Shown here one piece after another: positions 23,795 to 32,920 of a stretch of 37,176 nt of DNA. The stretch is taken from the NCBI GenBank assembly GCA_018817385.1, contig JAHIUA010000069.1:1-37176 (forward strand), in the 5' to 3' direction. Position numbers and translations under genes: made by a program. How positions within the stretch are numbered: the stretch's first letter is position 1; the number at the start of each line of letters is the position of its first letter. This DNA is from Pseudomonadota bacterium (GTDB taxonomy: Bacteria; Desulfobacterota; Desulfobulbia; Desulfobulbales; Desulfocapsaceae). The notes beneath the pieces are model-generated. The model had not been told where the DNA came from, made no database searches, and worked only from the letters and a program-made list of their open reading frames with translations.

Positions 23795-25282
23795 ATGAAA
23801 AAAATGTACAAGACATTACTCGTGGGCTCAACACTGGCTATTACAGCCATGACCCTGACAGTCACCACCATGACAGCCACGGCCGAGACCATGATCAAAA
23901 AAGAAGGGATAGAAAACCACAACGAAGCCTGGGCCCCGCATTTCCCTCTCCAATATGATTCATGGAAACAGACAATCCAGAGTGAGCAGATCGATGACAT
24001 GCTCGCCAAGAAACCGCAACTGGCTGTCCTCTGGGCAGGATATGGCTTTGCCAAGGATTACAATGCCCCACGCGGCCACTTCTACGCCGTTCAGGACAAC
24101 ATCAACTCTCTGCGCACCGGTGCCCCGGTGGGACCAATAAGCGGCCCCATGCCCACGGCCTGCTGGAGCTGTAAATCTCCTGATGTGCCGCGCATGATGG
24201 CCGAGGTGGGTGAAATGGAGTACTTTACCGGCAAATGGGCCAAGTACGGAGACGAAATCGTCAACCCCATCGGCTGTGCCGACTGCCATGACAGTCAGAC
24301 CAGCGAACTGGCCCTGTCCCGTCCCTATCTGAAAAAGGCATTAGAGGTCAGTGGAGTGAAGCTTGATGAGATCACCAAGGATGATATGCGCTCCCTCGCC
24401 TGTGCCCAATGCCATGTCGAGTACTACTTCAAAAAAACGGAGTGGACCGACAAAGGCGGCGAGCAGAAAACCGCGGCCGTGGTTACCCTTCCCTGGGCCA
24501 AGGGGCTCGGCGCTGAAGACATGGAAAAATACTATGATGAAATAGAGTTCAAGGACTGGACCCACCAGATCAGTAAGGCACCTATGCTCAAGGCCCAACA
24601 CCCTGGTTACGAACTCTATAAGACCGGTATCCATGCCCGCAGTGATGTCTCCTGTGCCGACTGCCATATGCCGACCAAGAGCAAAGACGGGAAAACCTAC
24701 TCCGACCATAACCTCCAGAGCCCACTCAACGATATCGAAAACATCTGCCTCAACTGTCATGACCAGGCTGAAGAGGATTTCCGAAACATAGTCGAGCAGA
24801 AACTGGAGCGCAAGGAGCAGTTGATGGAAATTGCCATGGACAACCTGGCCAAAGCCCATCTCGAGGCTGGCAAGGCCTGGGAGCTGGGAGCCACCGAGGC
24901 CGAGATGGCTGATATCCTCACAGATATCAGGCACGGCCAGTGGCGCTGGGATTACTCCATCGCCAGCCATGGTTCCTTTTTCCATGCCCCGGAAGAGACC
25001 CTGCGCCTGCTTGCCGTATCCAATGAAATCGCCCAAAGAGCACGCCTGAAACTGGTCAAGGTCCTGGCCAAATATGGTGCTGTGGACTACATGGCTCCCG
25101 ATTTTTCCAGTAAAGAAAAGGCCCAGAAACTGGCCGGTGTAGACCTGGCAACGTTGGTCGCCGAAAAGCAACAGTTCAAGGCCACCCTCCTCCAGGAATG
25201 GAATACCCAGGCGGTCAAGAAGGGAAATCTGAACCTTGACTCCCGTAAGGGCATGAGCGACAAAAGCTCTTACTCCAATTAA
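23795..25282 (+). CDS. nrfA: Ammonia-forming cytochrome c nitrite reductase (pentaheme)
   Basis: NrfA reduces nitrite to ammonium with six electrons in the periplasm. The 495-residue length is typical and a signal peptide is present (about 1-31). Five heme sites occur in order: CWSCK (the catalytic heme with Lys in place of His), CADCH, CAQCH, CADCH and CLNCH. Catalytic neighbourhood residues are visible in DVSCADCHMPTKSKDGKTYSDHN. AGGAG before the ATG supports the start. No nrfH-type quinol oxidase gene is next to it, unlike many deltaproteobacterial loci, so the electron donor must be encoded elsewhere. A strong terminator follows. Confidence 0.97.
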   Translation: MKKMYKTLLVGSTLAITAMTLTVTTMTATAETMIKKEGIENHNEAWAPHFPLQYDSWKQTIQSEQIDDMLAKKPQLAVLWAGYGFAKDYNAPRGHFYAVQDNINSLRTGAPVGPISGPMPTACWSCKSPDVPRMMAEVGEMEYFTGKWAKYGDEIVNPIGCADCHDSQTSELALSRPYLKKALEVSGVKLDEITKDDMRSLACAQCHVEYYFKKTEWTDKGGEQKTAAVVTLPWAKGLGAEDMEKYYDEIEFKDWTHQISKAPMLKAQHPGYELYKTGIHARSDVSCADCHMPTKSKDGKTYSDHNLQSPLNDIENICLNCHDQAEEDFRNIVEQKLERKEQLMEIAMDNLAKAHLEAGKAWELGATEAEMADILTDIRHGQWRWDYSIASHGSFFHAPEETLRLLAVSNEIAQRARLKLVKVLAKYGAVDYMAPDFSSKEKAQKLAGVDLATLVAEKQQFKATLLQEWNTQAVKKGNLNLDSRKGMSDKSSYSN

Positions 25283-25315
25283 GTCTCACTCTCCCCGAAT
25301 GTAGCGGGTGTATAA

Positions 25316-25357
25316 AAAAGGCCCTGACCGGAACTCATTCCGGTCAGGGCCTTTTGT
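25316..25357 (+). terminator. Strong intrinsic terminator after nrfA
   Basis: AAAAGGCCCTGACCGGAA (25316-25333) pairs perfectly with its complement (25338-25355) around a CTCA loop; the 3' arm ends in TTTT. The symmetry with A's upstream allows function on both strands. Confidence 0.95.
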
Positions 25358-25446
25358 GTCCAGTAATTCCAACCCGATCCAGTTTCCGGACCATACAAAA
25401 TCCGCACTATTTTTAACCACGACACAACGAACAATCCGCTCTATAT

Positions 25447-25886
25447 GTGGGAGCCTACTTCAGCCGCGAATTGCTCCCCCATATACCTCAGCCAGACAAG
25501 AGGTCGCTTCACCACCGTATTCGCGGCTGAAGCCGGCTCCCACAAGGGCCTACCTACTTCACCATACTTCCCCGGCTACGATATCATGGCGATCTCAACT
25601 CTCGCTCAAGCAACCTCCGCAGCCAGAACTCAGATAAGGAGTGACATCCTATCCAAGTGGGAGCAGTTTCAGCCACGAATTGCCCCCATATAGTTCAGCC
25701 AGACAAGAGGTCGATTCACCACCGTATTCGCGGCTTCAGCCGGCTCCCACAAGGGCCTACCTACTTCACCATACTTCCCCGGTAGCGATATCATGGCAAT
25801 CTCAACTCTCGCTCAAGCAAACTCCGCAGCCAGAACTCAGACAAGGAGTGACATCCCCTCCAAGTGGGAGCGGCTTCAGCCGCGAA
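25447..25886. repeat. REP-like tandem array, about 208-base unit
   Basis: Forward REP copies start at 25447, 25657 and 25864; inverted copies lie at 25520-25543 and 25727-25750. Between them, the spacers repeat: CAGCCAGACAAGAGGTCG, then CACAAGGGCCTACCTACTTC, then ATATCATGGC.ATCTCAACTC. Two full units and the head of a third are present. The second spacer is shared with 16868-16975. The rest of the gap, 25887-26262, shows no supported gene or RNA. Confidence 0.9.
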
Positions 25887-26262
25887 TTGCCCCCACACTC
25901 CTAAAAAAGTCAAACAGACCCCGCCCCCTGTTCGTCTAAAAGAGAAATGTTTTAAACCTGTTACAAAAACAATAACAATGTGAATCCAAAGGACCCAACC
26001 TTGCCCTCCTGCAGGGGGTGATTTTCCTTCCTCCCTTTGGCACTGGCTAAGCACCACAGGAGATGCCGATGAAGAAATTTGAACTCTTTGAGCAAAGCGA
26101 GTTCCCTTTTGTTCTCCCTGCCTCGAAAAGACAGGGAATTGAAGAGATGCAAGAGAGGGTTCTTAACAAAGAATTACCTTTCAACATCAAGGCAATAAAA
26201 GTATCTTAACCAGGGTTCTCATTGATCTACTGTGATAGTTTTCATCAACCAAGGGGAAAAAT

Positions 26263-29200
26263 ATGAAATTTTTATCGTGGTCCGCCATCTTTTTTGCAGC
26301 CTCAGTCTGCATCCTTATCCCCTGGCACGGCCAGTCGGAAGCTGCTGATAAAGATATCCCTCTTAATCCCATCATTTCCCTACTCCTGTCAAAGAGCCTT
26401 TTTTTTACTCCTCAGAACGTGACGGTCAAGGTGGACGGTATTCAAGGGACACCGCTGACCCTGATACTGAACGACCAGGAGGAAATGACTCTTCCTGCAG
26501 ACGGAAGCACCTCTTTTCAAACACAGTTGAAGAGTTTTGCCAACTATCAGGTCAAGATCAAAAATTCTCCCATCCTCCCCAATCAGGGGTGCAGGATGTC
26601 CAATGCAACGGGCATCATTGTTCTGAAGGAGGCTGTTGTCACAGTGGACTGCACCACCAACGGCTACCCGGTGGGCGGAACGGTGAGCGGTCTTGACGGG
26701 GTCGGCCTGACCTTGGCTCTGGAGGACCAGACCCATGGCGGTATCCAAAGGCGAAAGATGAAGGCAGATGGTGATTTTGTTCTGGCCGCTCTTTTGGATG
26801 GCTCACAGTACAACGTAACGATTCTCTCCCAGCCCATTGATAACTCTCAGATCTGTACTCTGGAGAATGGCAGCGGAACAGTATCCGGAGGAGCTGTGAC
26901 CGACCTTGCCGTCTCCTGTACGACGAGAGCAGTGAAGATGAACATTACTCGGTTCGGACTTCTGAGCGGTGATAGCGTACCCATTGCAGACAATGCTCCC
27001 GGCTGGATTCCAGAGCCCACCTTTTCTGTTTCAGGGGGAACCGATGGGAGCCTGCTGAAGATGACATCAGCCTGGGTGGTGGATGGCGATGCCTATGATT
27101 TTTCGATTGTTGGCACATCACAAGATGGGAAAGAATGCGCGCTCACCAATCGCAGCGGAATCGCCGATGACCTCATTACCATGGAACTGCACTGTTATCC
27201 GGCAAGCTCCAGGACGGTCACTATAGGCGGCAACGTTGATGGTCTCGGCCTCAACATGATCACCCCTACCACTATCACCCTGAGCCTCAACAACGGCTTG
27301 GAGTACCTGGATGTCAGCGGACCCAGCGATGCAAACGGGCAGGACTTCACCTTTAACCTTTCCCTGTACCCATTGCGCGTGGTCGACGGCAGTGTCGTCC
27401 CCAATATCTATTCCGTATCCATTGCCAAACAGCCCCAAAGCGCGATCTGTACCGTGGAAGCCAACGCCACGGGTAACACGACCGTCGATGTCACCGATGT
27501 CCATGTCGCCTGCGTTCCCTATGTGGAGCCTGTAGCCCAGATGAGCCCAGGCATATTTGTCCCCAATGCCGGACCGCTGGACGCAAGCCTGACCACTCTC
27601 GGGGATGCACCCAGCGTCACCTATAGCTGGGGTTCCTCTTCTGTCCATGATTTTTCGTTTACCAACAACGGGACAACAGATCCACAGGGTGTCACCATCC
27701 ATACGGACCTGCTGGAAGACCCTCTTTATCTGGATGAAGCCTCCTGTGTCGATGATCCCCTCTGTTTTACAGATATCATCTCCAACGGCTTCTCAATCGA
27801 CGCCACTGTCGCGGACACCGGTATCAACCTTTATGTCGTTGATAGTGGAGGGCATGAATCGTCAGACAGTGAAACCACATATGTCTATGACGAAAACTAT
27901 GCCTATGTCAAAAGACTCGGAACAGGAACTGGCGCTTCACCCGATAACGCCGCTGGGGATATTAAAGTAGCTATTGCCTATGCAAAAGCCAACGGCAAGA
28001 GCAGGGTCGCCATTGCCCAAGGAACCTATACCATTAACATCGACAATGGTCCTGTCACCATGGTTGAAGGAGTATCCCTCTACGGTGGGTATTCCGCTTC
28101 CACCTGGGAGTATGATCCGAAAACGTATCGAACAGAAATAAGGGCCCAGGGGACAGGAGTAATCGCCGATGTAACACCTGCCAACCCGATCAGCACTGTT
28201 ATTGCCGGGTCTGGTATCACTGAAGCAACTTGGATTCAGGGACTCAATATTTATGGCCCGCTGCTTTTAAATAAGGCACCGGTCACCGCTCTGTTCATTA
28301 CTGGTGGAAATGTGACGGTGCAGGATAACACTCTTGTCAGCTCCAACCAAGGTGCTGGAGGATGGACCGGTCTAACCATTGCCGATCGGAGTAACTCACT
28401 CATTAGAAACAACATTATTATAGCTGATGACGGTCCTTTTGCGGAATTAAGTGAGGTGATTCGCTCTGGAACCGGAATAGTAATTTACGGAGCTGCCCCC
28501 ACCATTGATTCTAACCGTATCCGTGGTGGCGGTGTCCGAGGAATTGGAGTGACAGTCTATGATGCTATGCCAAATATTTTCAACAATACCATCATCGGTT
28601 GTGAAGACAAGACCATGTCTCAGGTCTGTTATGGTGTTGAATATTTAGGTGGGCAGTCGCTTGCTGGCGGTAAACTCTATAACAACACCATCTTTGGCGG
28701 CAAGTCCTATACTGATTCAACAAGTAATCTCGGAGTGCAGAGTGTAGCTGTCATTACCTCCGGCATTTGGGCATCACCAGAAATTGTGAACAATATTCTC
28801 TATGCTCAAAATAATACAGTAGGGGCAGAAATAAAAACTGAGAACCGAGCTACCTGTATTGCAAGCCTGAGTATCTCGCCTGGTGCTCTCCCCGCCAGTA
28901 TCTATAATAATGCATGTATTCGTGGTCAAGAAACCTGTTTTCATAACTTGCAGGTCCGAGATTCTCGGAATATGTGGGAAAAGGCTTGGGATACAATGAC
29001 GGAGAATGTCTCTTCATACGGACCCATTGGTCTATTAGCTTTTCCAGCTGGGGTTTTACAGTATTCTCTTGTAGAGACTGCAGCTCAGTACAATTGGGTG
29101 TGCCGCACAGCAGCAGATTCTAATTTTGATGTTTTTTGGGAACAGTTGTCAGATACTCTTAAAGAACAATATGAAACTGCATTTGAATTCTTCGACTACC

Positions 29201-29481
29201 ATCTGGAATGGCTGCCATCAGGTGGCAACGTCGACGTAAATGATCCTAACTTTTTTGTCGACATCGACGGACCGGATAATAATTTCTCCACCATTGAAGA
29301 CAACAACTGGAACCTGACCGGTTCAGCCCCTGTCGCGATTATCGAGGGCGGTAAATGTCTGGCACCTGAAGTCTTTCGTGATATGGACCGGGGCGCCAGC
29401 CGTACACCTCTCTGGAGCGCCGCCTCCGGCTGTTTTGAGGAGACAGGCTACTCCATGGGCGCTTATGAATATAATTATTGA
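26263..29481 (+). CDS. Large exported protein with Ig-like N-terminal part and right-handed beta-helix
   Basis: A 1072-residue protein with a signal peptide (SWSAIFFAASVCILIPWHGQ). The first about 430 residues hold several beta-sandwich-like units with paired cysteines, each resembling a YxVxIxxQPxxxxCTVxNGxGT module found in Desulfobacterota surface proteins. A linker (about 430-545) precedes a right-handed parallel beta-helix (about 560-900). Its start, GASPDNAAGDIKVAIAYAKA, is the DUF1565-like signature, followed by VSLYGGYSASTWEYDP and NNTI/NNII turns. The C-terminus includes GSAPVAIIEGG and DMDRGASRTPLWSAASG and ends SMGAYEYNY, typical of beta-helix surface proteins. AAGGGGAAAAAT precedes the start. 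It may be an adhesin or polysaccharide-active protein. Confidence 0.8.
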   Translation: MKFLSWSAIFFAASVCILIPWHGQSEAADKDIPLNPIISLLLSKSLFFTPQNVTVKVDGIQGTPLTLILNDQEEMTLPADGSTSFQTQLKSFANYQVKIKNSPILPNQGCRMSNATGIIVLKEAVVTVDCTTNGYPVGGTVSGLDGVGLTLALEDQTHGGIQRRKMKADGDFVLAALLDGSQYNVTILSQPIDNSQICTLENGSGTVSGGAVTDLAVSCTTRAVKMNITRFGLLSGDSVPIADNAPGWIPEPTFSVSGGTDGSLLKMTSAWVVDGDAYDFSIVGTSQDGKECALTNRSGIADDLITMELHCYPASSRTVTIGGNVDGLGLNMITPTTITLSLNNGLEYLDVSGPSDANGQDFTFNLSLYPLRVVDGSVVPNIYSVSIAKQPQSAICTVEANATGNTTVDVTDVHVACVPYVEPVAQMSPGIFVPNAGPLDASLTTLGDAPSVTYSWGSSSVHDFSFTNNGTTDPQGVTIHTDLLEDPLYLDEASCVDDPLCFTDIISNGFSIDATVADTGINLYVVDSGGHESSDSETTYVYDENYAYVKRLGTGTGASPDNAAGDIKVAIAYAKANGKSRVAIAQGTYTINIDNGPVTMVEGVSLYGGYSASTWEYDPKTYRTEIRAQGTGVIADVTPANPISTVIAGSGITEATWIQGLNIYGPLLLNKAPVTALFITGGNVTVQDNTLVSSNQGAGGWTGLTIADRSNSLIRNNIIIADDGPFAELSEVIRSGTGIVIYGAAPTIDSNRIRGGGVRGIGVTVYDAMPNIFNNTIIGCEDKTMSQVCYGVEYLGGQSLAGGKLYNNTIFGGKSYTDSTSNLGVQSVAVITSGIWASPEIVNNILYAQNNTVGAEIKTENRATCIASLSISPGALPASIYNNACIRGQETCFHNLQVRDSRNMWEKAWDTMTENVSSYGPIGLLAFPAGVLQYSLVETAAQYNWVCRTAADSNFDVFWEQLSDTLKEQYETAFEFFDYHLEWLPSGGNVDVNDPNFFVDIDGPDNNFSTIEDNNWNLTGSAPVAIIEGGKCLAPEVFRDMDRGASRTPLWSAASGCFEETGYSMGAYEYNY

Positions 29482-29484
29482 GTT

Positions 29485-29522
29485 AACAACTCTCCGGTGA
29501 AATGATACCGGGGAGTTGTTTT
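29485..29522 (+). terminator. Intrinsic terminator after the beta-helix gene
   Basis: AACAACTCTCCGGT (29485-29498) pairs with ACCGGGGAGTTGTT (29507-29520) with one mismatch, then TT, directly after the stop. Confidence 0.85.
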
Positions 29523-29606
29523 GCCACAGAAATTGCTCTGGGGGAATTTATAAGATAGCAGTGATGATTTATACATTTTATGTTTTTCCGGATCTGTCAA
29601 ACTTTT

Positions 29607-29635
29607 GTTATCCCCCAGCAAAGCCGGGGGATAAC
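29607..29635. other. Perfect 10-bp hairpin in the collagen-like gene leader
   Basis: GTTATCCCCC (29607-29616) pairs with GGGGGATAAC (29626-29635) over a 9-base loop. It is 93 bases before the next start and has no T tract, so it may be an operator or leader structure rather than a terminator. Confidence 0.5.
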
Positions 29636-29727
29636 CGTAAGGAAATTATCCTTCCAGATTGATTTTTTGAGATATATTTTTGTAATGTTGCAACAATAGC
29701 AATCTGGTGTCCAATCAAGGAGATAAA

Positions 29728-31587
29728 ATGAAAAATAAATTATCGGCTTTGTGCCTTGCCAATGTGTTATTTTTTAGCACTGCCATAATGGCTTCCGACA
29801 AAGTCGTCATTATTCCTATGGGGGCTACCACTAATATTGAAGCCTCAATAAACTGGCAGGGAGAATGGGCGGATGGCGTACCCTACGCTAACGGGGACGC
29901 AGTTCAGTACCAGGGAAGCAGCTATCTTTGTGTTGCCAACCATATATCTTCTCCTGTTGATTCTCCACCCCATGCCTATTGGGATTTAGTGGCCTCTGTC
30001 GGAGCCGAGGGGGGCGAAGGTCCGGCCGGTCCGAAAGGTGATACTGGCGATACCGGCTCTCAGGGGCCAGCAGGTGTTCAGGGTGACGCAGGCGATACCG
30101 GTCCTCAGGGACCAGCAGGTGTTCAGGGTGACACAGGCGATACCGGTCCTCAGGGCATCAAAGGTGATACTGGCGATATTGGTCCTCAGGGTCCTGCCGG
30201 AGCTGATGGTATAACTGGCCCCGCCGGTGTTGATGGTGTTGATGGTGTTGATGGCATCAACTGCTGGGATTTGAACGGTAATGGCGCATGTGATCTAAAG
30301 AGTGAGGATGTGGACAAAAATGGTTTTTGCACTGTACTAGACTGCCAAGGACCAGAGGGTCCAGCCGGCCCCGTTGCCGGTACAGATGGGCAACTTGTCT
30401 ATAACGATAACGGCAGCGCAGCTGGTTCTGAAATATATTATGATAAGAGTACAGACAATGTCGGAATCGGTGTAGTTCCGACCTCATCTTATCAGCTTAG
30501 CGTGACGGGTGACGTTACAGACTCAGCTACCGGTCTGTTTGAAAATATAAGCAATTCAAGTGTTGGCTGGGCATTATATGGTAATGCCTTTGGCAACGGA
30601 GGTACCACTCACTATGGCGTATATGGGACGGCAAGTGGGGCCACTACTAACTATGCGGGGTATTTCAAGGGAGACACGGTTATCACCGGAAATGCTGCCA
30701 TAGGCACAACACCATTGACCTCCACAAGACTGAAAGTTGAAGCCACTACTGAAAACATCGGCACTTCATTGGCCGGTTTTTATAACAATCCAAATAACTC
30801 CACAGGTTCCACGAGTATCGGCTTGCAATCTGAAGTAAAAGGCGTTGGAGGTGTCCATCATTACAGTATATCAGGTGAAGCCAGCGGAGCAGAAACTGAT
30901 AATATTGGAGGAAAGTTTAATGCCAATGGTGACAGTACAAATTACAATATGGGTGCGGCCGGCGATGCCAGTGGCTCACAAGGCCTAAATATCGGTGGAA
31001 ACTTTTCAGCAAACTCCGCAGTAGGTATTCAAAATCGTGGTGTTGCTGGATATGCAAGCAGTGGTTCAGAAAATTATGGTGGTTATTTTGAGTCGTTTTA
31101 TGCCGGATCCTCAACTGATGGTTCAGTAGGTTACGGTGCTAAGGGCAAAGCCACTGGAGGTTATTCTGCTTTCGGTGTTTATGGCGAAGCAAGCGATGCC
31201 GTGTACTCTTATGGTGTCTATGGAATATCTTCTGCTTCTAATGGTATCGGTGTTTATGGACAAAGTTCCTTCCGTGCCGGCTATTTTGCTGGAGATGTTT
31301 ATGTAACAAAGGATGTTTCAGCCCTTTCATTCACAGACAGAACCCCATACCCCAAAGACATACAGACTGCCTACGATGCGGTCCTCTCCATGCAGAGGCT
31401 TCCTGAGGGCGAATACGATGCGTTTGACAAAGAAAACCAGCTTGACCATTCTACTTTGCATGAATTTGTAAAATCTAAAGACGGTGAACACAGAGATCTT
31501 TCTGCCACCGTCTCAGCCCAAAATGAAGTAATCAAAGACCTGATCAAGAGGATAGCGCAGCTGGAAGCTCAACAGGCTGCACAATAA
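29728..31587 (+). CDS. Exported collagen-like protein with carbohydrate-binding-like module
   Basis: The 619-residue product has a signal peptide (LSALCLANVLFFSTAIMA). Residues about 36-80 (WQGEWADGVPYANGDAVQYQ, then YLCVANHISSP, YWDL) match the CBM5/12-type chitin-binding pattern W...Y..GD.V.Y.G..Y.C. About 25 Gly-X-Y triplets follow (GPAGPKGDTGDTG...), interrupted by a calcium-loop-like DLNGNGACDLKSEDVDKNG. DGQLVYNDNGSAAGSEIYYD and a long Gly/Ser/Ala-rich beta region then resemble tail-fibre or adhesin stalks. The end is a coiled coil (IKDLIKRIAQLEAQQAAQ), preceded by SFTDRTPYPKDIQTAYDAVL, suggestive of a trimerising domain. AAGGAG precedes ATG 29728. It likely forms a trimeric surface fibre. 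Confidence 0.8.
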   Translation: MKNKLSALCLANVLFFSTAIMASDKVVIIPMGATTNIEASINWQGEWADGVPYANGDAVQYQGSSYLCVANHISSPVDSPPHAYWDLVASVGAEGGEGPAGPKGDTGDTGSQGPAGVQGDAGDTGPQGPAGVQGDTGDTGPQGIKGDTGDIGPQGPAGADGITGPAGVDGVDGVDGINCWDLNGNGACDLKSEDVDKNGFCTVLDCQGPEGPAGPVAGTDGQLVYNDNGSAAGSEIYYDKSTDNVGIGVVPTSSYQLSVTGDVTDSATGLFENISNSSVGWALYGNAFGNGGTTHYGVYGTASGATTNYAGYFKGDTVITGNAAIGTTPLTSTRLKVEATTENIGTSLAGFYNNPNNSTGSTSIGLQSEVKGVGGVHHYSISGEASGAETDNIGGKFNANGDSTNYNMGAAGDASGSQGLNIGGNFSANSAVGIQNRGVAGYASSGSENYGGYFESFYAGSSTDGSVGYGAKGKATGGYSAFGVYGEASDAVYSYGVYGISSASNGIGVYGQSSFRAGYFAGDVYVTKDVSALSFTDRTPYPKDIQTAYDAVLSMQRLPEGEYDAFDKENQLDHSTLHEFVKSKDGEHRDLSATVSAQNEVIKDLIKRIAQLEAQQAAQ

Positions 31588-31610
31588 ATACAGATAATGA
31601 TAGATAACTA

Positions 31611-31652
31611 AAAACGGCAAAGCTTTCTTACTGGTGGGCTTTGGCGTTTTTT
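31611..31652 (+). terminator. Intrinsic terminator after the collagen-like gene
   Basis: AAAACGGCAAAGC (31611-31623) pairs with GCTTTGGCGTTTT (31638-31650) with one mismatch and ends in a T run. Confidence 0.75.
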
Positions 31653-31760
31653 GTTTATAACGACGGCAATCCGCCTCAAAAAAAGGTGCGCATGAGAGCA
31701 TGCCCAAAAGGGCTCACCCATTAGAAGACCCCTTGTTGTGAATGTGTGGTAGAGAAAAAT

Positions 31761-32000
31761 ATGTCTAAACCACTACGCAGAGAATATCCAGGCATGGTAT
31801 CACGTTATGAACCGGGGCAGGCGAAGAGAGAAGATATTCCTCTCGTCCAACTACTATGAACTTTTCAGTGCCGTTCTTCAGGAAACCGTTGAAATGTTTC
31901 ATCTCAAAGTCTCCGCCTACCGCCTCATGTCTAACATTACCATCTGCTACTCCACGCCCCGGACGGCAACATATCCCGCGACATGAGGCATATCAACTTG
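31761..32000 (+). pseudogene. Decayed REP-associated (IS200-like) transposase, RAYT/TnpA-REP
   Basis: Starting ATG at 31761, MSKPLRREYPGMV matches the N-terminus of REP-associated tyrosine transposases. After one frameshift the reading continues HVMNRGRRREKIFLSS, then NYYELFSAVLQETVEMFHLK and VSAYRLMSN. After a second shift it reads YHLLLHAPDGNISRDMRHIN, containing the HUH-type His motif (HYH, with one base missing). The rest of the gene, including the catalytic Tyr, is absent. In bacteria these transposases mobilise REP elements, and the window has three REP clusters. Confidence 0.8.
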
Positions 32001-32146
32001 CCCTTTTTTCTTTGTGATAATTACTATTTTGTAGGAATGAACGTTGGAATTATTTCAAAATATGATGTGAAAATAGGTAAATATACCCATTTTCAAATTA
32101 ATCAATCTGTGGTTAACTTAAAATATAGTTAATTTTAAATTCAATT

Positions 32147-32239
32147 AAAAGCCAAACTTTGAGCGATCAAAGGACGGAAAGCTACGGGACTATACCAGTC
32201 AGCCGGGTTGCAAATTTAATGCAGCCCGGCTTTTTTTTT
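32147..32239 (+). ncRNA. Cyclic-di-GMP-I (GEMM-I) riboswitch with terminator
   Basis: Features match the copy at 17358: CTTTGA-GCGA-TCAAAG with a GNRA loop, GGACGGAAAGCTACGGG, GACT-ATACC-AGTC and AGCCGGG. The G20 equivalent is retained and the C21-G46 swap is the same. The aptamer's 3' end forms the left arm of an 11-bp terminator (32201-32211 with 32221-32231) followed by nine T's. The next gene starts 682 bases further on. Confidence 0.85.
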
Positions 32240-32920
32240 CTGTCCAATCAAAGAAGGCATTGTTTTTACCTAGTGAGTAACCATGTGAACGGGATTAGCA
32301 GTTAAAGGAAAAATAAGGGGTGTCATAGGTTTTTATCACTGTCAGGCCAGGTCAGGGCAAAGGAACATGCGGCTTGTCCCCTGTTATTTCTTTGATAATG
32401 AAGACGCCAAGATAAAAGAATCAAAAGGTGTTTGCAAAAATACAACGGTGTTTCCATGCTCAAGAACAAACAACAGATCCTTGTTGCTATTGAGGCTTTT
32501 TGGGATGACGGCCAGGAATATGTTGTTTAGAGCCGATGGTTCAAATGATAAAAGAAAATTTTGAATTTATCAAACTGAGGAAAAAAATTATTTGAAACAC
32601 CCAAATACCCTACCGACAGAGGATTGATCACTGAAAAGAAGAATTAATAGAACCCTTCAAAGTTAGCCAGTCATGGCTATGTTGCAGATCGTTATTTTCA
32701 CAAATGAGGTCCTTTTTTTTGACAACTCAGGCCTTTGTAAAGAACGTTTTCAGAAGGAATGAAAAAGACGGAAAAATCACCGAAAACTTTTTTTGATAGA
32801 AGAGATATGGAACAAAAGCATCCATTGCCGCAGCAACTCCAGAATAAGAAGGGGGAACACCACTAACCCAGAAAGGAACCTGCCAGGCACCCACACCATC
32901 AATAAAAGGAGGTTAATGTT
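32240..32920 (+). other. Long leader before the InlB-repeat gene
   Basis: No supported gene is seen. A 65-codon frame at 32367-32564 has no family or ribosome site. As at 17451-18121, this is probably the leader of the riboswitch-controlled transcript. Confidence 0.4.

Noticed and set aside
24341-25171. 276-codon open frame antisense to nrfA
   Set aside because: Long antisense frames are common opposite GC-rich genes; the product has no recognisable features.
25316-25886. CRISPR-like repeat array
   Set aside because: Units are about 208 bases with inverted cores and conserved spacers, which is REP/BIME layout; no cas genes are present.
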